A stretch of DNA of 64,000 nt from Clostridia bacterium. Its GTDB lineage: Bacteria; Bacillota; Clostridia; Caldicoprobacterales; Caldicoprobacteraceae. Made by a program: the position numbers and the translations under genes. Shown piece after piece: positions 52,799-61,635 of the stretch; positions within the stretch are counted from its first letter, which is position 1, and every line of letters starts with the position of its first letter. Under the pieces are notes generated by a model, which was not told the DNA's origin, did no database searches, and saw only the letters and a program-made list of their open reading frames with translations. Where the stretch lies: assembly GCA_017577715.1 (NCBI GenBank), contig PKRC01000007.1, positions 1 through 64,000 on the forward strand. Direction: 5' to 3'.

Positions 52799-53086
52799 TT
52801 AGTCAATACTTGTATATCCGCATATATGATGAATATGGCCATCTACGCACTGAACTATTGCATGGTATTCATGATAATGTCTACCATCTTTAGTTAGTAT
52901 AGCTGGACCTATTTCTGAATAATATGGGTGAGTATGACCATCGATATAGGAAGTATCACCACAGAACCCATGAATGTGAGAAACCCCACTGGGAGCAAGT
53001 TCTGTTACTGTACCATAATGGTGAAGATGGCCATCATCATATGATGTTGAACCACAAAGGCTATGAGAGTGATACTGGTAATTCAT
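52799..53086 (-). CDS. His-rich YmaF-like protein
   Basis: The start at 53086 follows AGGAGGTGATTTAT on the minus strand and gives 95 residues. Three repeats of the pattern H-x-H near a G-x-T/S segment (YHSHSLCGSTS, SHIHGFCGDTS, GHIHHICGYTS) with intervening GHLHHY and GHTHPY pairs match the YmaF family of Bacillus. The dense His and Cys pairs suggest metal binding. The function is unknown. It is monocistronic, in the accessory region. Confidence 0.75.
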   Translation of the reverse strand: MNYQYHSHSLCGSTSYDDGHLHHYGTVTELAPSGVSHIHGFCGDTSYIDGHTHPYYSEIGPAILTKDGRHYHEYHAIVQCVDGHIHHICGYTSID

Positions 53087-53384
53087 ATAAATCACCTCCT
53101 AATACATTGGTTAATACCATTATATGTTTATAAAGAATTTAGGTAGCAGCAGAAGATTTCACAAAAAACAATTGCGAGTGGTCGGTTACAATGCGATTGG
53201 ATGATTGGATTGAGTTATACAGAGAATAGGAGGGGTGGTTGTATAAGATGCGATTATGCAAATTCCTCTCCTTCCCAGGTTCGGTTTTCCCTGCTGGGCT
53301 GTTGTTATACGTCGAACTTGCTATATTTTATTGCAAAGATTTTTACTTTTCTGTAGGAGTAGCAGATTGAAAGGAGGAGCTTGA
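53087..53384. other. Intergenic region, nothing recognised
   Basis: This lies between the divergent YmaF-like gene and the membrane protein gene. No promoter pair or repeat stands out. Confidence 0.35.
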
Positions 53385-54062
53385 TTGGAAAGAGTATATG
53401 AAGTATTAACAGATCCCTATATTTCCGGGATAATTGTCTTTATTATAACTTGGCCGCTAAGTAACTGGCTTACTAAGAGAGTAAATAAAAGTGAATATTA
53501 CAAGAGGGTCAATAGTGCGAACTCCCAAATAATAGAATTACTAACCGATTATATAATTTCGTTTAAAAATGTAGATAAAACTGTAATAGAAGAAATTATC
53601 TATGCGGTATCGTTGGAATCAAATGTAAATGTAAAAGATTTATACAACATTAACCAGATTAGAGCTGTATTAGTGAAAGAAATAATTAACATCAAGCTAA
53701 TACCCCAAGAGCAGAGAAAAGAAATCATCGAACTAATTATTTCTAATTTAGGCAATGATAAAGTTGAAGAAACAACAGAAAAGGTAACGGCTCTTTCATT
53801 GGCCAGCGAACTAAAATCGGAAACAAAAGCAGAAACGATAATATTGACGACTATGATGGCATTTATAGTTGCATTAATATGGCTAGTTATAGGCAGAGAA
53901 ATGTTCTTTGTTTTGAATAGAAATGATAGCATAGTAGTAATTGTTATGATTGCAGTAGTAATTATTACGATTATATTGCTTGTATTTGCCATGCAAATAT
54001 CGTATTTTGTGCTAAATAGAAAAAAAGAACTAAAAAAACAACCACACAAGGATAGGGCCTAA
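53385..54062 (+). CDS. Membrane protein of unknown function
   Basis: From a TTG behind AAAGGAGGAG, 225 residues. One hydrophobic segment is near the N-terminus (YISGIIVFIITWPLSNWL) and two near the C-terminus (IILTTMMAFIVALIWLVI and VIVMIAVVIITIILLVFA). A helical cytoplasmic region of about 120 residues lies between them. Codon use is AT-rich like other accessory genes here. A terminator follows. I do not recognise the family; the shape is compatible with a small effector or sensor, but nothing shows this. Confidence 0.65.
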   Translation: MERVYEVLTDPYISGIIVFIITWPLSNWLTKRVNKSEYYKRVNSANSQIIELLTDYIISFKNVDKTVIEEIIYAVSLESNVNVKDLYNINQIRAVLVKEIINIKLIPQEQRKEIIELIISNLGNDKVEETTEKVTALSLASELKSETKAETIILTTMMAFIVALIWLVIGREMFFVLNRNDSIVVIVMIAVVIITIILLVFAMQISYFVLNRKKELKKQPHKDRA

Positions 54063-54079
54063 ATAGGCCCTTTTTTCAT
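54054..54079 (+). terminator. Terminator after the unknown membrane protein
   Basis: AGGGCCT-AAAT-AGGCCCT is followed by TTTTTC and overlaps the stop codon of the gene. Confidence 0.75.
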
Positions 54080-54144
54080 GCATAAAATCTAAGGTGGTGA
54101 GGTGATGTGGCAAGGTACAACTGGGATAAGCTGAAAAAAGAATT

Positions 54145-54891
54145 TTATTTGAGATTGAACTCCGTAAATACTTTGTCCTTGATTTTAAGAAAATCAAGGC
54201 TTGTTCTGTCTCTTTTTCTTGGCAATGGTACTTCAATAATGGTTTTAACCCTTCCGGGAGAGGGTGTCATGATGACGATTCTATCGGCTAGAAAGACAGC
54301 TTCTTCAATATCATGTGTTACAAATATAATTGTCTTTTTCTTTTCCTGCCATATCCTCTCTATTTCATCCTGCATGTGCATACGGGTCATGGCATCCAAT
54401 GCTCCAAAAGGTTCATCCATGAGCAAAATCTTGGGTTCAACTGCTAAGGCCCTTGCCAGCGCAACCCTCTGCTGCATTCCTCCTGATAGTTGTGGTGGAT
54501 GATGTTTTTTGTAATCCGATAACCCCACGAGCTTAATATATTCCTCCGCTATTCGACGGCGCTCTTTCCTTTTTAGTTTCTTAGCTTCGAGGCCAAGTTC
54601 CACATTTTTTATTACATTTCTCCACGGCAGTAATCCATAATTTTGAAATATAACTATGCGATCAATAGAGGGTTGTGTAACTGTATTTCCATTTATCTTG
54701 ATGGTGCCGGTAGACGGTGTGTCAAAGCCCGCTATCAGGTTTAGAAGGGTGGATTTTCCACAACCGCTGGGGCCAAGAAGGCATATAAATTCCCCTTCTT
54801 TTATATACAAATCAACTTTATCGAGCACTGTCAAGGTGCTTTTATCTTTCAACGTAAAAGCTTTTGATACTTTCTCGATAGAAATGTACAT
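54145..54891 (-). CDS. ABC transporter ATPase, NitT/TauT/SsuB type
   Basis: The 248-residue ATPase has Walker A GPSGCGKSTLLN, signature LSGGMQQRVALARA, Walker B ILLMDEPFGALD and the H-loop FVTHDIEEAVFL. It belongs to the family that energises nitrate, taurine, alkanesulfonate or thiamine-precursor importers. It is the last gene of a minus-strand operon: CODH-scaffold protein, binding protein, permease, ATPase. The permease ends one base before it starts. The substrate cannot be read from the ATPase. Confidence 0.9.
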   Translation of the reverse strand: MYISIEKVSKAFTLKDKSTLTVLDKVDLYIKEGEFICLLGPSGCGKSTLLNLIAGFDTPSTGTIKINGNTVTQPSIDRIVIFQNYGLLPWRNVIKNVELGLEAKKLKRKERRRIAEEYIKLVGLSDYKKHHPPQLSGGMQQRVALARALAVEPKILLMDEPFGALDAMTRMHMQDEIERIWQEKKKTIIFVTHDIEEAVFLADRIVIMTPSPGRVKTIIEVPLPRKRDRTSLDFLKIKDKVFTEFNLK

Positions 54892-54892
54892 A

Positions 54893-55684
54893 TTAGTTCC
54901 TCCTCCCCTCTGAAACTCCCCATTGTCTTTCGATATAGCCTTCCAGGAGTTTTATCAGCCGATCCAGAACGAGCCCTGATATGCCAATAAAAATTATGCC
55001 CGCTAAAACTAGATCCGATCTTAAGGAATTCCTTGAATCTATTATCAGGTATCCTAAGCCGGATTGCGCTCCTACCATTTCCCCGGCAACCAGGAAAACC
55101 CACGCTGTACCCAGCGCTATGTGCAGCCCGTTAGCAATCATTGGGAAGGCGGCGGGAAGTATGATTTTAAAAAGCAAGTGTGGTTGCCGAATGCCAAAAT
55201 TGTTTGCAACATTCAAATAAGCAGGATCCACCTTTCTAACTCCGGAAACTGTGGAAAGAAGGGTAGGGAAGAACCCGGCAATGAAAATGATGATGATTGC
55301 AGGAACATCGCCTATGCCGAACCAGAGGACGATAAAAGGAAACCAGGCAATGGGAGACACAGGTCTCAACAATTGCACAACGGGTTCTACAAATTCCCAT
55401 ACTTTTTTATTGTAGCCTAAGACAAGGCCAAGGCTTATTCCTGTAACTGCAGCCACAGTATATCCCGTTATAAATCTTGACAGGCTGACTTTAAAATGGG
55501 TAATAAGGGTTCCGTCTTTTACCAGTTCTCCCATTCCTTCTAGCACTTTTACAGGGGAGGGAAGGAGGGATGGTTCATATCTTCCTGTAAGCACTATCAG
55601 CTCCCATATTCCAACGAATAAAGCCAAACTTGAGATAACTTTTAAAACTTTTACTATTTTCCCCATAACTGCATCACTTCGCAT
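54893..55684 (-). CDS. ABC transporter permease, NitT/TauT/SsuC type
   Basis: The 263-residue protein has about six membrane segments and the EAA loop GTAWVFLVAGEMVGAQSGLG, which contacts the ATPase. It overlaps the end of the binding-protein gene by 11 bases. With the other two genes it makes a complete importer of the nitrate/sulfonate/taurine class. Confidence 0.9.
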   Translation of the reverse strand: MRSDAVMGKIVKVLKVISSLALFVGIWELIVLTGRYEPSLLPSPVKVLEGMGELVKDGTLITHFKVSLSRFITGYTVAAVTGISLGLVLGYNKKVWEFVEPVVQLLRPVSPIAWFPFIVLWFGIGDVPAIIIIFIAGFFPTLLSTVSGVRKVDPAYLNVANNFGIRQPHLLFKIILPAAFPMIANGLHIALGTAWVFLVAGEMVGAQSGLGYLIIDSRNSLRSDLVLAGIIFIGISGLVLDRLIKLLEGYIERQWGVSEGRRN

Positions 55685-56643
55685 TATCTATTAGTGTATT
55701 GTCTACAAAATCACTGTATGGAGGAGGATTTTCTATAAGGCCCATTTCAACAAGGTATTTTGAAAGGTCATTGTAATCCTTTTCCTCAAGTTTTAAATTT
55801 TTATAAGAAATCCATTTGAGCGATAGCTCAAGGACACGTGAGTCGGTTCTTAAGTATTTTGTTAGGATATCCAATGTAGCGCGGTCTTTTAAATCTGCTT
55901 TATGGGCTGCATTTACATACTCCTGTACAAATTTTTCTGCGATGGATCTATTGTTTTGAATGAAATCATTTCTCAGCACAAGAGCGCAGCAAACGGGAAT
56001 TCCCCCACAGGTTTTGAGAGTCAAACAATACCTTTCCTTTACCGTTGGCAACCGACACAGCGCCAAAGGGTTCTGCAACTGAATAGCCGGATATCCTTCC
56101 TTCCGACAGAGCTGCGGGCATTTCTGGCGGGGAGAGTTCTATTACGTTTATGTCATTGTATGAAAGCCCATTGTTCTTTAGCATAATATACAGCAAAATA
56201 TTGTGGGTAGAAAGCCGATGGGGAATTGCAAACGTCTTCCCTTTTAATTGAGCAACGCTGCTTATATCTTTTGATGTCACAACAACGTTTCCGTCTCTGT
56301 GGCCTAAAGCAACGGCTTTTAAGTCAATTCCCTGTTCTCGGGCTTTCATCGCAAGCTGAATCAATATGGAGGCGCCATCTACTTTACCAGCATTTAAAGC
56401 TTCTATAACCTCAGGCCATGAACTAAACTTAACGAGTTCAAGCTTTACATCCTGTGGGTTTTGTTTTAATAGTTCATTTTGTATATACAGCGGGACTGCA
56501 TGCGTAATTGGAATATATGCTATCTTTATCGTTTTTGTCTCTGCCTGTGTATTTGTCTCATATGTTGATTTGCAGCCCGCTAGGTTGAGCATCAAAAGCG
56601 CTAATATAAGGGCAAAGATGGCTCTAATAAATTTTTCCTTCAT
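55674..56643 (-). pseudogene. ABC substrate-binding lipoprotein with a frameshift
   Basis: The gene opens MKEKFIRAIFALILALLMLN with lipobox LAGC (Cys24) and a SsuA/NitT-type fold (IKIAYIPITHAVPLYIQNEL, VDGASILIQLAMKAREQGID, SEGRISGYSVAEPF). At the G5 run 56002-56006 the frame breaks: the first frame ends NLWGNSRLLRSCAEK, while the other continues GGIPVCCALVLRNDFIQ and runs to the natural end at 55674. One extra G would restore a single reading frame of about 323 residues. It may be a real mutation, slippage correction or a sequencing error. The intact neighbours suggest that a functional product is expected. Confidence 0.8.
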
Positions 56644-56698
56644 TAATATTTCCCTCCAATATTTACCTCCGATTTGTCTCTGATTGTTGTAATGATTT

Positions 56699-58714
56699 TT
56701 ATTCCCATCCCAAGGCTTTTCGCTTGTTTTTTATATCTGACACTATTCTTTCAGCAAGCTTTTCGTGGTCTACTTCCACAACCATAACCGAGCCCAGAGT
56801 CTTTTGCGTATCCTCAAATAGAAATTTCATCACCTTTTCAGAACCCTGCACCGGTGGATAAACCGAATGATAAGAGTTGATTCCAAGGAGCCTGAATCCC
56901 AAAGCTGCCCCGACTCCTTTTTCATTGGACCATTCTGGGCTTGCAAAGGCAAAAGGCATATCTTTTATATCTTTACCTAAGGCATCGGCCAGCGCTCTGA
57001 AAAACGCAGATGCTCTCGCGTTGTCAAGGCACTCACCCATATGCCAGACCGGAGGGAGATCCGGTTGGAGAAACTTTCTTAATTCACTCCCGGTCATGCT
57101 AAGGGCGGATTTATTGCAAAAGCCCAATTTCAGCAAAGGGAATGAAGCACAGCCGTTTGTCAGAACGAGGATGTTGTTTTGTATTAAGATCGATGCGATG
57201 TCTGTAATCGCCTTTTCATAAATCACTCTTGGGTTGTTGCAACCCACGAGATTTACAATTCCTGCGATCTTGCCGTCTCTCAGGGCATCAGCTATTACTT
57301 CTATGCTTCCAAAATGGCTGATAGCATACTCCAATGAAAAGCCTACTTCAGCTTCTACTTCATATTGGGGTATGAAAACAGGAACATCCCTCCTCGATGC
57401 AAAGCTGTCAATAGCTCTTTTTATGATTTTCCTTGCGAGCGCTTTGGTCTCGCTCAGATTCGAATGCATGTGGTCGTATCCGTAATGTTCGGCTCCCGGT
57501 AGCCTTGCAGAATCGCTGGTTGTCACCACAGTTGTTTTAAAGCATTTCGCCACTTCCATTATGGAAGGATATACATCCTGAACATCTGCTACCCACAGGT
57601 CAATAGCGCCTGTGCCAAGCACCAGCTCTACGCCAATGGCATTTGATAGCGGAATGACTCCGCCGTAACGATACATTGCGGAAAGCCCTGAACAGCATAT
57701 GCCGTAAAATTGAATGCCCAAAGCACCTTTTTGCTTTGCAAGGTTCACAAACTCCGGGCTTCTTCCCTGTTTTACGATTTCGCTCACCAGTAATGGAGAG
57801 TGCCCGTGGACGGCAATATTGACGTACCCTTCTTTCAAAGCTCCTAAATTTGCTCTTACCGTTCTTCTTTGGGGCATGCCGAAAAGGCTGTCCATGGCTA
57901 TGGAGGAACCAAGTACGCTGGTCCAGGCAAATGCAAGCCCACACCTTAAGAACTGCTTCATGACATTTTCCCAATCTCCATCGGTCCCCGTGCTTGTTCT
58001 GTGAAGAGCCTCAAACACCTCGTGATAGGCTCCGATGGGGAGAATATCAAGCTCCTCCCATACTCTTATTCTTTCTTCTGGTGCAAAGGCGTGCAAGGTT
58101 TTATGTTTGCCAGGGACCGCTCTGCATAAATCTTCGATGAGAATATCGGCTACCTCAGAAGCTATTTCTTCCAAGGTTTTTCCCTCTGTATTGATTCCAA
58201 GCTGGACGGCCGACTTTTTCAACTTATCAGCTCCTGCAATGGGCATCTCTAGAAGACCCTGAGCGGCAGCTTTTAAAGCCAGCATTATTTCGCGGCCCCT
58301 TGCGCCATGAGCTGCCACTCCTGCTGCAACCCAACGTAAAAGATTTCTGGCCACAATAAGGTCGGCGTCTGCGCCGCATACTCCTTTGGGGCTTTTTTTA
58401 GTAATCCTGCATGGACCCATATTGCAGTTTCTGCAGCATACACCTGCTATACCGAAAGAGCATTGAGGTTTTTGTTTGTCAAAGCGGTCAAAGCAGGTTT
58501 CACATCCCGCCTTTTCCATATGTAGAAGCATTTCCCTGACTGCCGGGTCGGGGGTATATTTCAGTACATCGCTTTTTGAAGGAAAGCTTTTTTTATATTC
58601 CTCTACTGCCTGGATGTAGTCGTTGAAGTTTTCAGCATGATGGTAGTAAACCCGCTCTTTATGACCGAAATGTGTGTGATGATAGTGGCGTGGATGGTGC
58701 AAGTTCATTTTCAA
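56699..58714 (-). CDS. CODH-scaffold (CooS-like) protein with an altered C-cluster
   Basis: The 671-residue protein aligns along its length with Ni-CODH catalytic subunits. The B/D-cluster cysteines are Cys85, 93, 94, 97, 102 and 113. C-cluster ligands corresponding to CODH-II His261, Cys295, Cys446, Cys476 and Cys526 are His305, Cys340, Cys492, Cys522 and Cys562, and Lys599 is kept. The position of Cys333 is Asp380 (WVADVQDVYPS). Two extra cysteines (CETC, 71-74) and a His-rich N-terminus are unusual. Deviant enzymes missing one such Cys (CooS-V of Carboxydothermus) carry an Fe/S/O hybrid cluster and do not use CO, so CODH activity is doubtful. It leads an operon with an ABC importer. Confidence 0.88.
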   Translation of the reverse strand: MKMNLHHPRHYHHTHFGHKERVYYHHAENFNDYIQAVEEYKKSFPSKSDVLKYTPDPAVREMLLHMEKAGCETCFDRFDKQKPQCSFGIAGVCCRNCNMGPCRITKKSPKGVCGADADLIVARNLLRWVAAGVAAHGARGREIMLALKAAAQGLLEMPIAGADKLKKSAVQLGINTEGKTLEEIASEVADILIEDLCRAVPGKHKTLHAFAPEERIRVWEELDILPIGAYHEVFEALHRTSTGTDGDWENVMKQFLRCGLAFAWTSVLGSSIAMDSLFGMPQRRTVRANLGALKEGYVNIAVHGHSPLLVSEIVKQGRSPEFVNLAKQKGALGIQFYGICCSGLSAMYRYGGVIPLSNAIGVELVLGTGAIDLWVADVQDVYPSIMEVAKCFKTTVVTTSDSARLPGAEHYGYDHMHSNLSETKALARKIIKRAIDSFASRRDVPVFIPQYEVEAEVGFSLEYAISHFGSIEVIADALRDGKIAGIVNLVGCNNPRVIYEKAITDIASILIQNNILVLTNGCASFPLLKLGFCNKSALSMTGSELRKFLQPDLPPVWHMGECLDNARASAFFRALADALGKDIKDMPFAFASPEWSNEKGVGAALGFRLLGINSYHSVYPPVQGSEKVMKFLFEDTQKTLGSVMVVEVDHEKLAERIVSDIKNKRKALGWE

Positions 58715-58732
58715 CCCTCCTGCAAATAATAC

Positions 58733-58748
58733 TATTCCTATATGATTA
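58733..58748 (-). promoter_or_regulatory. Operator-like motif, copy 1
   Basis: On the minus strand AATCATATAGGAAT lies just after the probable transcription start of the CODH-scaffold gene. It matches the imperfect dyad ATTC-ATATAG-GAAT found at two other places in this block. Confidence 0.55.
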
Positions 58749-58758
58749 GTACTATTTA

Positions 58759-58787
58759 AATTTATTTAAAAACATAACGGCTGTCAA
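58759..58787 (-). promoter_or_regulatory. Promoter of the CODH-scaffold / ABC importer operon
   Basis: On the minus strand TTGACA (58782-58787) and TAAATT (58759-58764) have a 17-base spacer. Operator-like motifs flank it on both sides. Confidence 0.65.
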
Positions 58788-58801
58788 CAGTTATTTTAAA
58801 T

Positions 58802-58820
58802 AATTCCTATATGAATAATA
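58802..58820 (-). promoter_or_regulatory. Operator-like motif, copy 2
   Basis: On the minus strand ATTCATATAGGAATTA is the most symmetrical copy (ATTC/GAAT arms). It lies about 15 bases upstream of the -35 box. Confidence 0.55.
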
Positions 58821-58844
58821 TGAATAGTTGTAAAAACTTAAAAA

Positions 58845-58883
58845 CTTATAAAAAAGGCTTACCTTGAATTAAGGTAAGCCTTT
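58845..58883 (-). terminator. Terminator of the larE operon
   Basis: Read on the minus strand, AAAGGCTTACCTT-AATTC-AAGGTAAGCCTTTTTTAT forms a 13-bp stem with a U-run. It separates the larE operon from the next one. Confidence 0.85.
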
Positions 58884-58915
58884 AGTTAGGAGTTTTAAGA
58901 ATCAACATAAAAGAA

Positions 58916-60049
58916 TCAATATAACGCTTTTTCGAAATCTTCAATTAAATCCTCTATGTCTTCAAGCCCCACCGATACTCTTATCAAATCGTCTGTTATC
59001 CCCAGCCTTTCTCTTTCTGATTTGGGTACAGCGGCATGCGACATTTTAACCGGATAGGATACGATGGTTTCAACTCCGCCGAGGCTTGCAGCCACTGCGG
59101 CTAGCTTTATTTTTTTCATGAAACTCTTTGCTTTTTCAGCATCGATGGTTTTAAAAGAAAGCACAGCTCCTGCTCCATCCGCCTGGCTGTAATGAATGTC
59201 TCTGCCCTCGTGATTTTGAAGTCCAGGATAGTATACCTGTTTTACATTTTTATTCTTCTGCAGATATTCTGCGAGCTTTTGCGCGCTATCCTGCTGATAA
59301 TCAAGCCTGACCTTAAGCGTTTTCAAGCCCCTTAAAAGCAGCCAGCTGTCCTGAGGGCCAAGAATTGCGCCAAAGCCATTTTGCACTGAATATATCCTTT
59401 GGCTCAATTCAGCGCCTTTGACCACTACCAGGCCTCCAATCACGTCGCTGTGTCCGCCGATAAACTTTGTAGCGCTGTGAATTACAATGTCAAACCCAAG
59501 CTCTATAGGCCTTTGCAAATAGGGCGACATAAAGGTGTTGTCGATAATGGTGATAAGGTTATGCTCTCTGGCGATTTTAACTATGCTCCTTAAATCAGTT
59601 ATTTTAAGCAAGGGATTTGAAGGCGTTTCAACATAAATCGCCCTGGTATTAGGGGTGATGCTTTTCTTTACAGCATCGATATCTGTTGTGTCAACAAAGC
59701 TGGCGGAGAGGTGATAGCGGGCAAAGAAGGATGTTATGATCCGGTGGGTTCCGCCATACACGTCCTGGCTCACTATAATATGATCGCCCGAAGAAAAAAT
59801 CGAGAGCACCGAGGATATTGCGGCCATTCCGGAAGCAAAGGCAAAGCCTTTATCGCCTCCCTCCAGTATGGCTATGGTTTCTTCAAGGGCCTTTCTGGTT
59901 GGATTGCCCGAGCGGGAGTATTCGTATTCCTGTGGTTGGTCGATGTCTCTCAGGTGGTAGGTTGAAACCTGGTATATTGGTATGCTGAGCGCTCCCGTAT
60001 TTTTATCCATTTCATTTCCGTTATGAATTAGTTTTGTTGCAAATCTCAT
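58916..60049 (-). CDS. Cys/Met-metabolism PLP enzyme (cystathionine lyase/synthase family), copy 2
   Basis: The start at 60049 follows AAGGTGAT on the minus strand and gives 377 residues. SRSGNPTRKALE, FASGMAAISSVL, YVETPSNPLLKI and the PLP-lysine motif SATKFIGGHSDV are diagnostic. It could be a cystathionine beta- or gamma-lyase, O-acetylhomoserine sulfhydrylase or methionine gamma-lyase; sequence alone does not separate them here. It is the last gene of the larE-ridA-PLP-PLP operon, 36 bases after its paralogue. The pair likely performs the two steps of transsulfuration. Confidence 0.88.
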   Translation of the reverse strand: MRFATKLIHNGNEMDKNTGALSIPIYQVSTYHLRDIDQPQEYEYSRSGNPTRKALEETIAILEGGDKGFAFASGMAAISSVLSIFSSGDHIIVSQDVYGGTHRIITSFFARYHLSASFVDTTDIDAVKKSITPNTRAIYVETPSNPLLKITDLRSIVKIAREHNLITIIDNTFMSPYLQRPIELGFDIVIHSATKFIGGHSDVIGGLVVVKGAELSQRIYSVQNGFGAILGPQDSWLLLRGLKTLKVRLDYQQDSAQKLAEYLQKNKNVKQVYYPGLQNHEGRDIHYSQADGAGAVLSFKTIDAEKAKSFMKKIKLAAVAASLGGVETIVSYPVKMSHAAVPKSERERLGITDDLIRVSVGLEDIEDLIEDFEKALY

Positions 60050-60085
60050 ATATATCACCTTATCTTGATTATTTTATTTAAGTTC

Positions 60086-61237
60086 TTAGTCCAGCGCCTG
60101 TTCCAGATCGGATATAAGATCTTCAACCGCCTCAATTCCTACAGACAGCCTAAGAAGTTTATCTGTAACGCCAATTCGCCTTCTCATTTCTTCAGGTATA
60201 GCTGAGTGTGTCTGTACAATAGGATAGGTTATGAGGCTTTCTACGCCTCCAAGGCTTTCGGCAAACATAATTATCTGTACCCTTTTAAGGACCTGTTCTA
60301 CCAGTGCTGTGTCCTTAACTGAAAATGATATCATTGCGCCAAAACCCGAAGCCTGCCTCCTGGAAATCTCGTAGCCCTCATGATCGCTCAGCCCTACATA
60401 ATACACTTTTTCAACCTTCTTATGGTTTTGCAGCCATTTAGCGATAGTCAGCGCATTTTCTTGCTGTTTTTCAAGCCTTACTGCCAGCGTTTTGATTCCC
60501 CGGAGGATCAACCAACTATCAAAGGGAGCTAAAACCGCTCCTTCGGATTTCTGTATCAGTTTTATCCTTTCGGCTATGTCGTCGTCGTTTACAACTATAA
60601 ATCCTGCCAATGTATCGTTGTGGCCTCCGAGGTATTTGGTCCCGCTGTGGATTACGATATCGGCTCCCAGTTCGAGAGGCCTTTGAAAATATGGGGTAAG
60701 AAAGGTATTATCCACAATGGTCAGTATTTTTCTTGATTTTGCCAGGGCGGCTGTGAGGGCGATATCGGTAACCTTCATCATGGGATTGGAAGGTGTCTCA
60801 ATAAATATTGCAGCTGTGGTACTTCTTAAGGCCTGTTCTACTTCATGGATACGGCTGGTATCTATATAAGTAAATTCAATGCCGTATCGCCTGTAAATTT
60901 CTTCAAACAGCCTGTATGTACCCCCATAAAGGTCATCTGAAACGATGATGTGCTGGCCTGGCTCAAATAAAGAAAGCACTGTTGAAATAGCGGCCATACC
61001 GCTTGAAAATGCAAAACCATGTTTCCCATTTTCAAGGTTTGCAATGGTATTTTCAAGCTCTTCCCTTGTTGGGTTTTGAACCCTGGAGTAATCGTATCCC
61101 GTTGTTTGATTCAGGCCCGGATGCCTGAAGGTAGCGCTCTGATATATCGGAAAGCTTACCGCGCCGGTGTATTGGTCATAGCCCTTATATCCATGTACTA
61201 CTTTGGTTTCGAGTTTCAATTGCTTGGATATCCCCAT
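60086..61237 (-). CDS. Cys/Met-metabolism PLP enzyme (cystathionine gamma-synthase-like), copy 1
   Basis: The 383-residue paralogue of the following gene shows SRVQNPTREELE, FSSGMAAISTVL, FIETPSNPMMKV and the PLP-lysine motif SGTKYLGGHNDT. GAGGAG lies upstream on the minus strand. By likeness to MetI-type proteins I lean to cystathionine gamma-synthase or an O-acetylhomoserine-using enzyme, but the assignment is not firm. Its place after ridA, whose product removes reactive enamines released by PLP lyases, fits an operon for cysteine or methionine turnover. Confidence 0.88.
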   Translation of the reverse strand: MGISKQLKLETKVVHGYKGYDQYTGAVSFPIYQSATFRHPGLNQTTGYDYSRVQNPTREELENTIANLENGKHGFAFSSGMAAISTVLSLFEPGQHIIVSDDLYGGTYRLFEEIYRRYGIEFTYIDTSRIHEVEQALRSTTAAIFIETPSNPMMKVTDIALTAALAKSRKILTIVDNTFLTPYFQRPLELGADIVIHSGTKYLGGHNDTLAGFIVVNDDDIAERIKLIQKSEGAVLAPFDSWLILRGIKTLAVRLEKQQENALTIAKWLQNHKKVEKVYYVGLSDHEGYEISRRQASGFGAMISFSVKDTALVEQVLKRVQIIMFAESLGGVESLITYPIVQTHSAIPEEMRRRIGVTDKLLRLSVGIEAVEDLISDLEQALD

Positions 61238-61257
61238 GAAACATCACCGCTCCTCTT

Positions 61258-61635
61258 TCACTTTAGCGCAACGGCTTCGATTTCTATCAATACATCCTTG
61301 GGCAGCCTGTTTACTTCAACGCACGACCTTGCCGGATACGGCTCGGAAAAATACTTTGCATACACCTCATTCATGGCCGAGAAATCGCTGAGGTCCTTCA
61401 TAAATACGGTGGTTTTTATCACCTTTTCCATGCTGCTTCCTGCGGCTTCAAGCACATTCTTCAGGTTTTCCAGCACCTGGGCGGTTTGCTCTTTAATCCC
61501 GCCGCTTACCACCTGGCCGGTTGAAGGGTCTATTGGGATCTGCCCCGATGTATAAATCAAAGCCCCTGTGTCTATAGCCTGAGAATATGGCCCTATAGCA
61601 GCGGGAGCTTTATCGGTATGAACAGCCTTATGCAT
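61258..61635 (-). CDS. ridA: RidA family enamine/imine deaminase
   Basis: The ATG at 61635 (MHKAVHTDKAPAAIGPYSQA) gives 125 residues with GGGGTGAGG upstream. The YjgF/RidA core includes GPYSQAI, YTSGQIPIDP and the catalytic Arg in PARSCVEVNRLPKDVLIEIEAVA. RidA hydrolyses 2-aminoacrylate and other enamines made by PLP enzymes such as the two encoded immediately downstream. Its start overlaps the end of larE by 8 bases. Confidence 0.94.
   Translation of the reverse strand: MHKAVHTDKAPAAIGPYSQAIDTGALIYTSGQIPIDPSTGQVVSGGIKEQTAQVLENLKNVLEAAGSSMEKVIKTTVFMKDLSDFSAMNEVYAKYFSEPYPARSCVEVNRLPKDVLIEIEAVALK

Noticed and set aside
56699..58714. Naming the gene cooS, a functional Ni-CO dehydrogenase
   Set aside because: One C-cluster cysteine position is Asp380 and no cooF, cooC or acetyl-CoA synthase genes are nearby, so only the scaffold is claimed.
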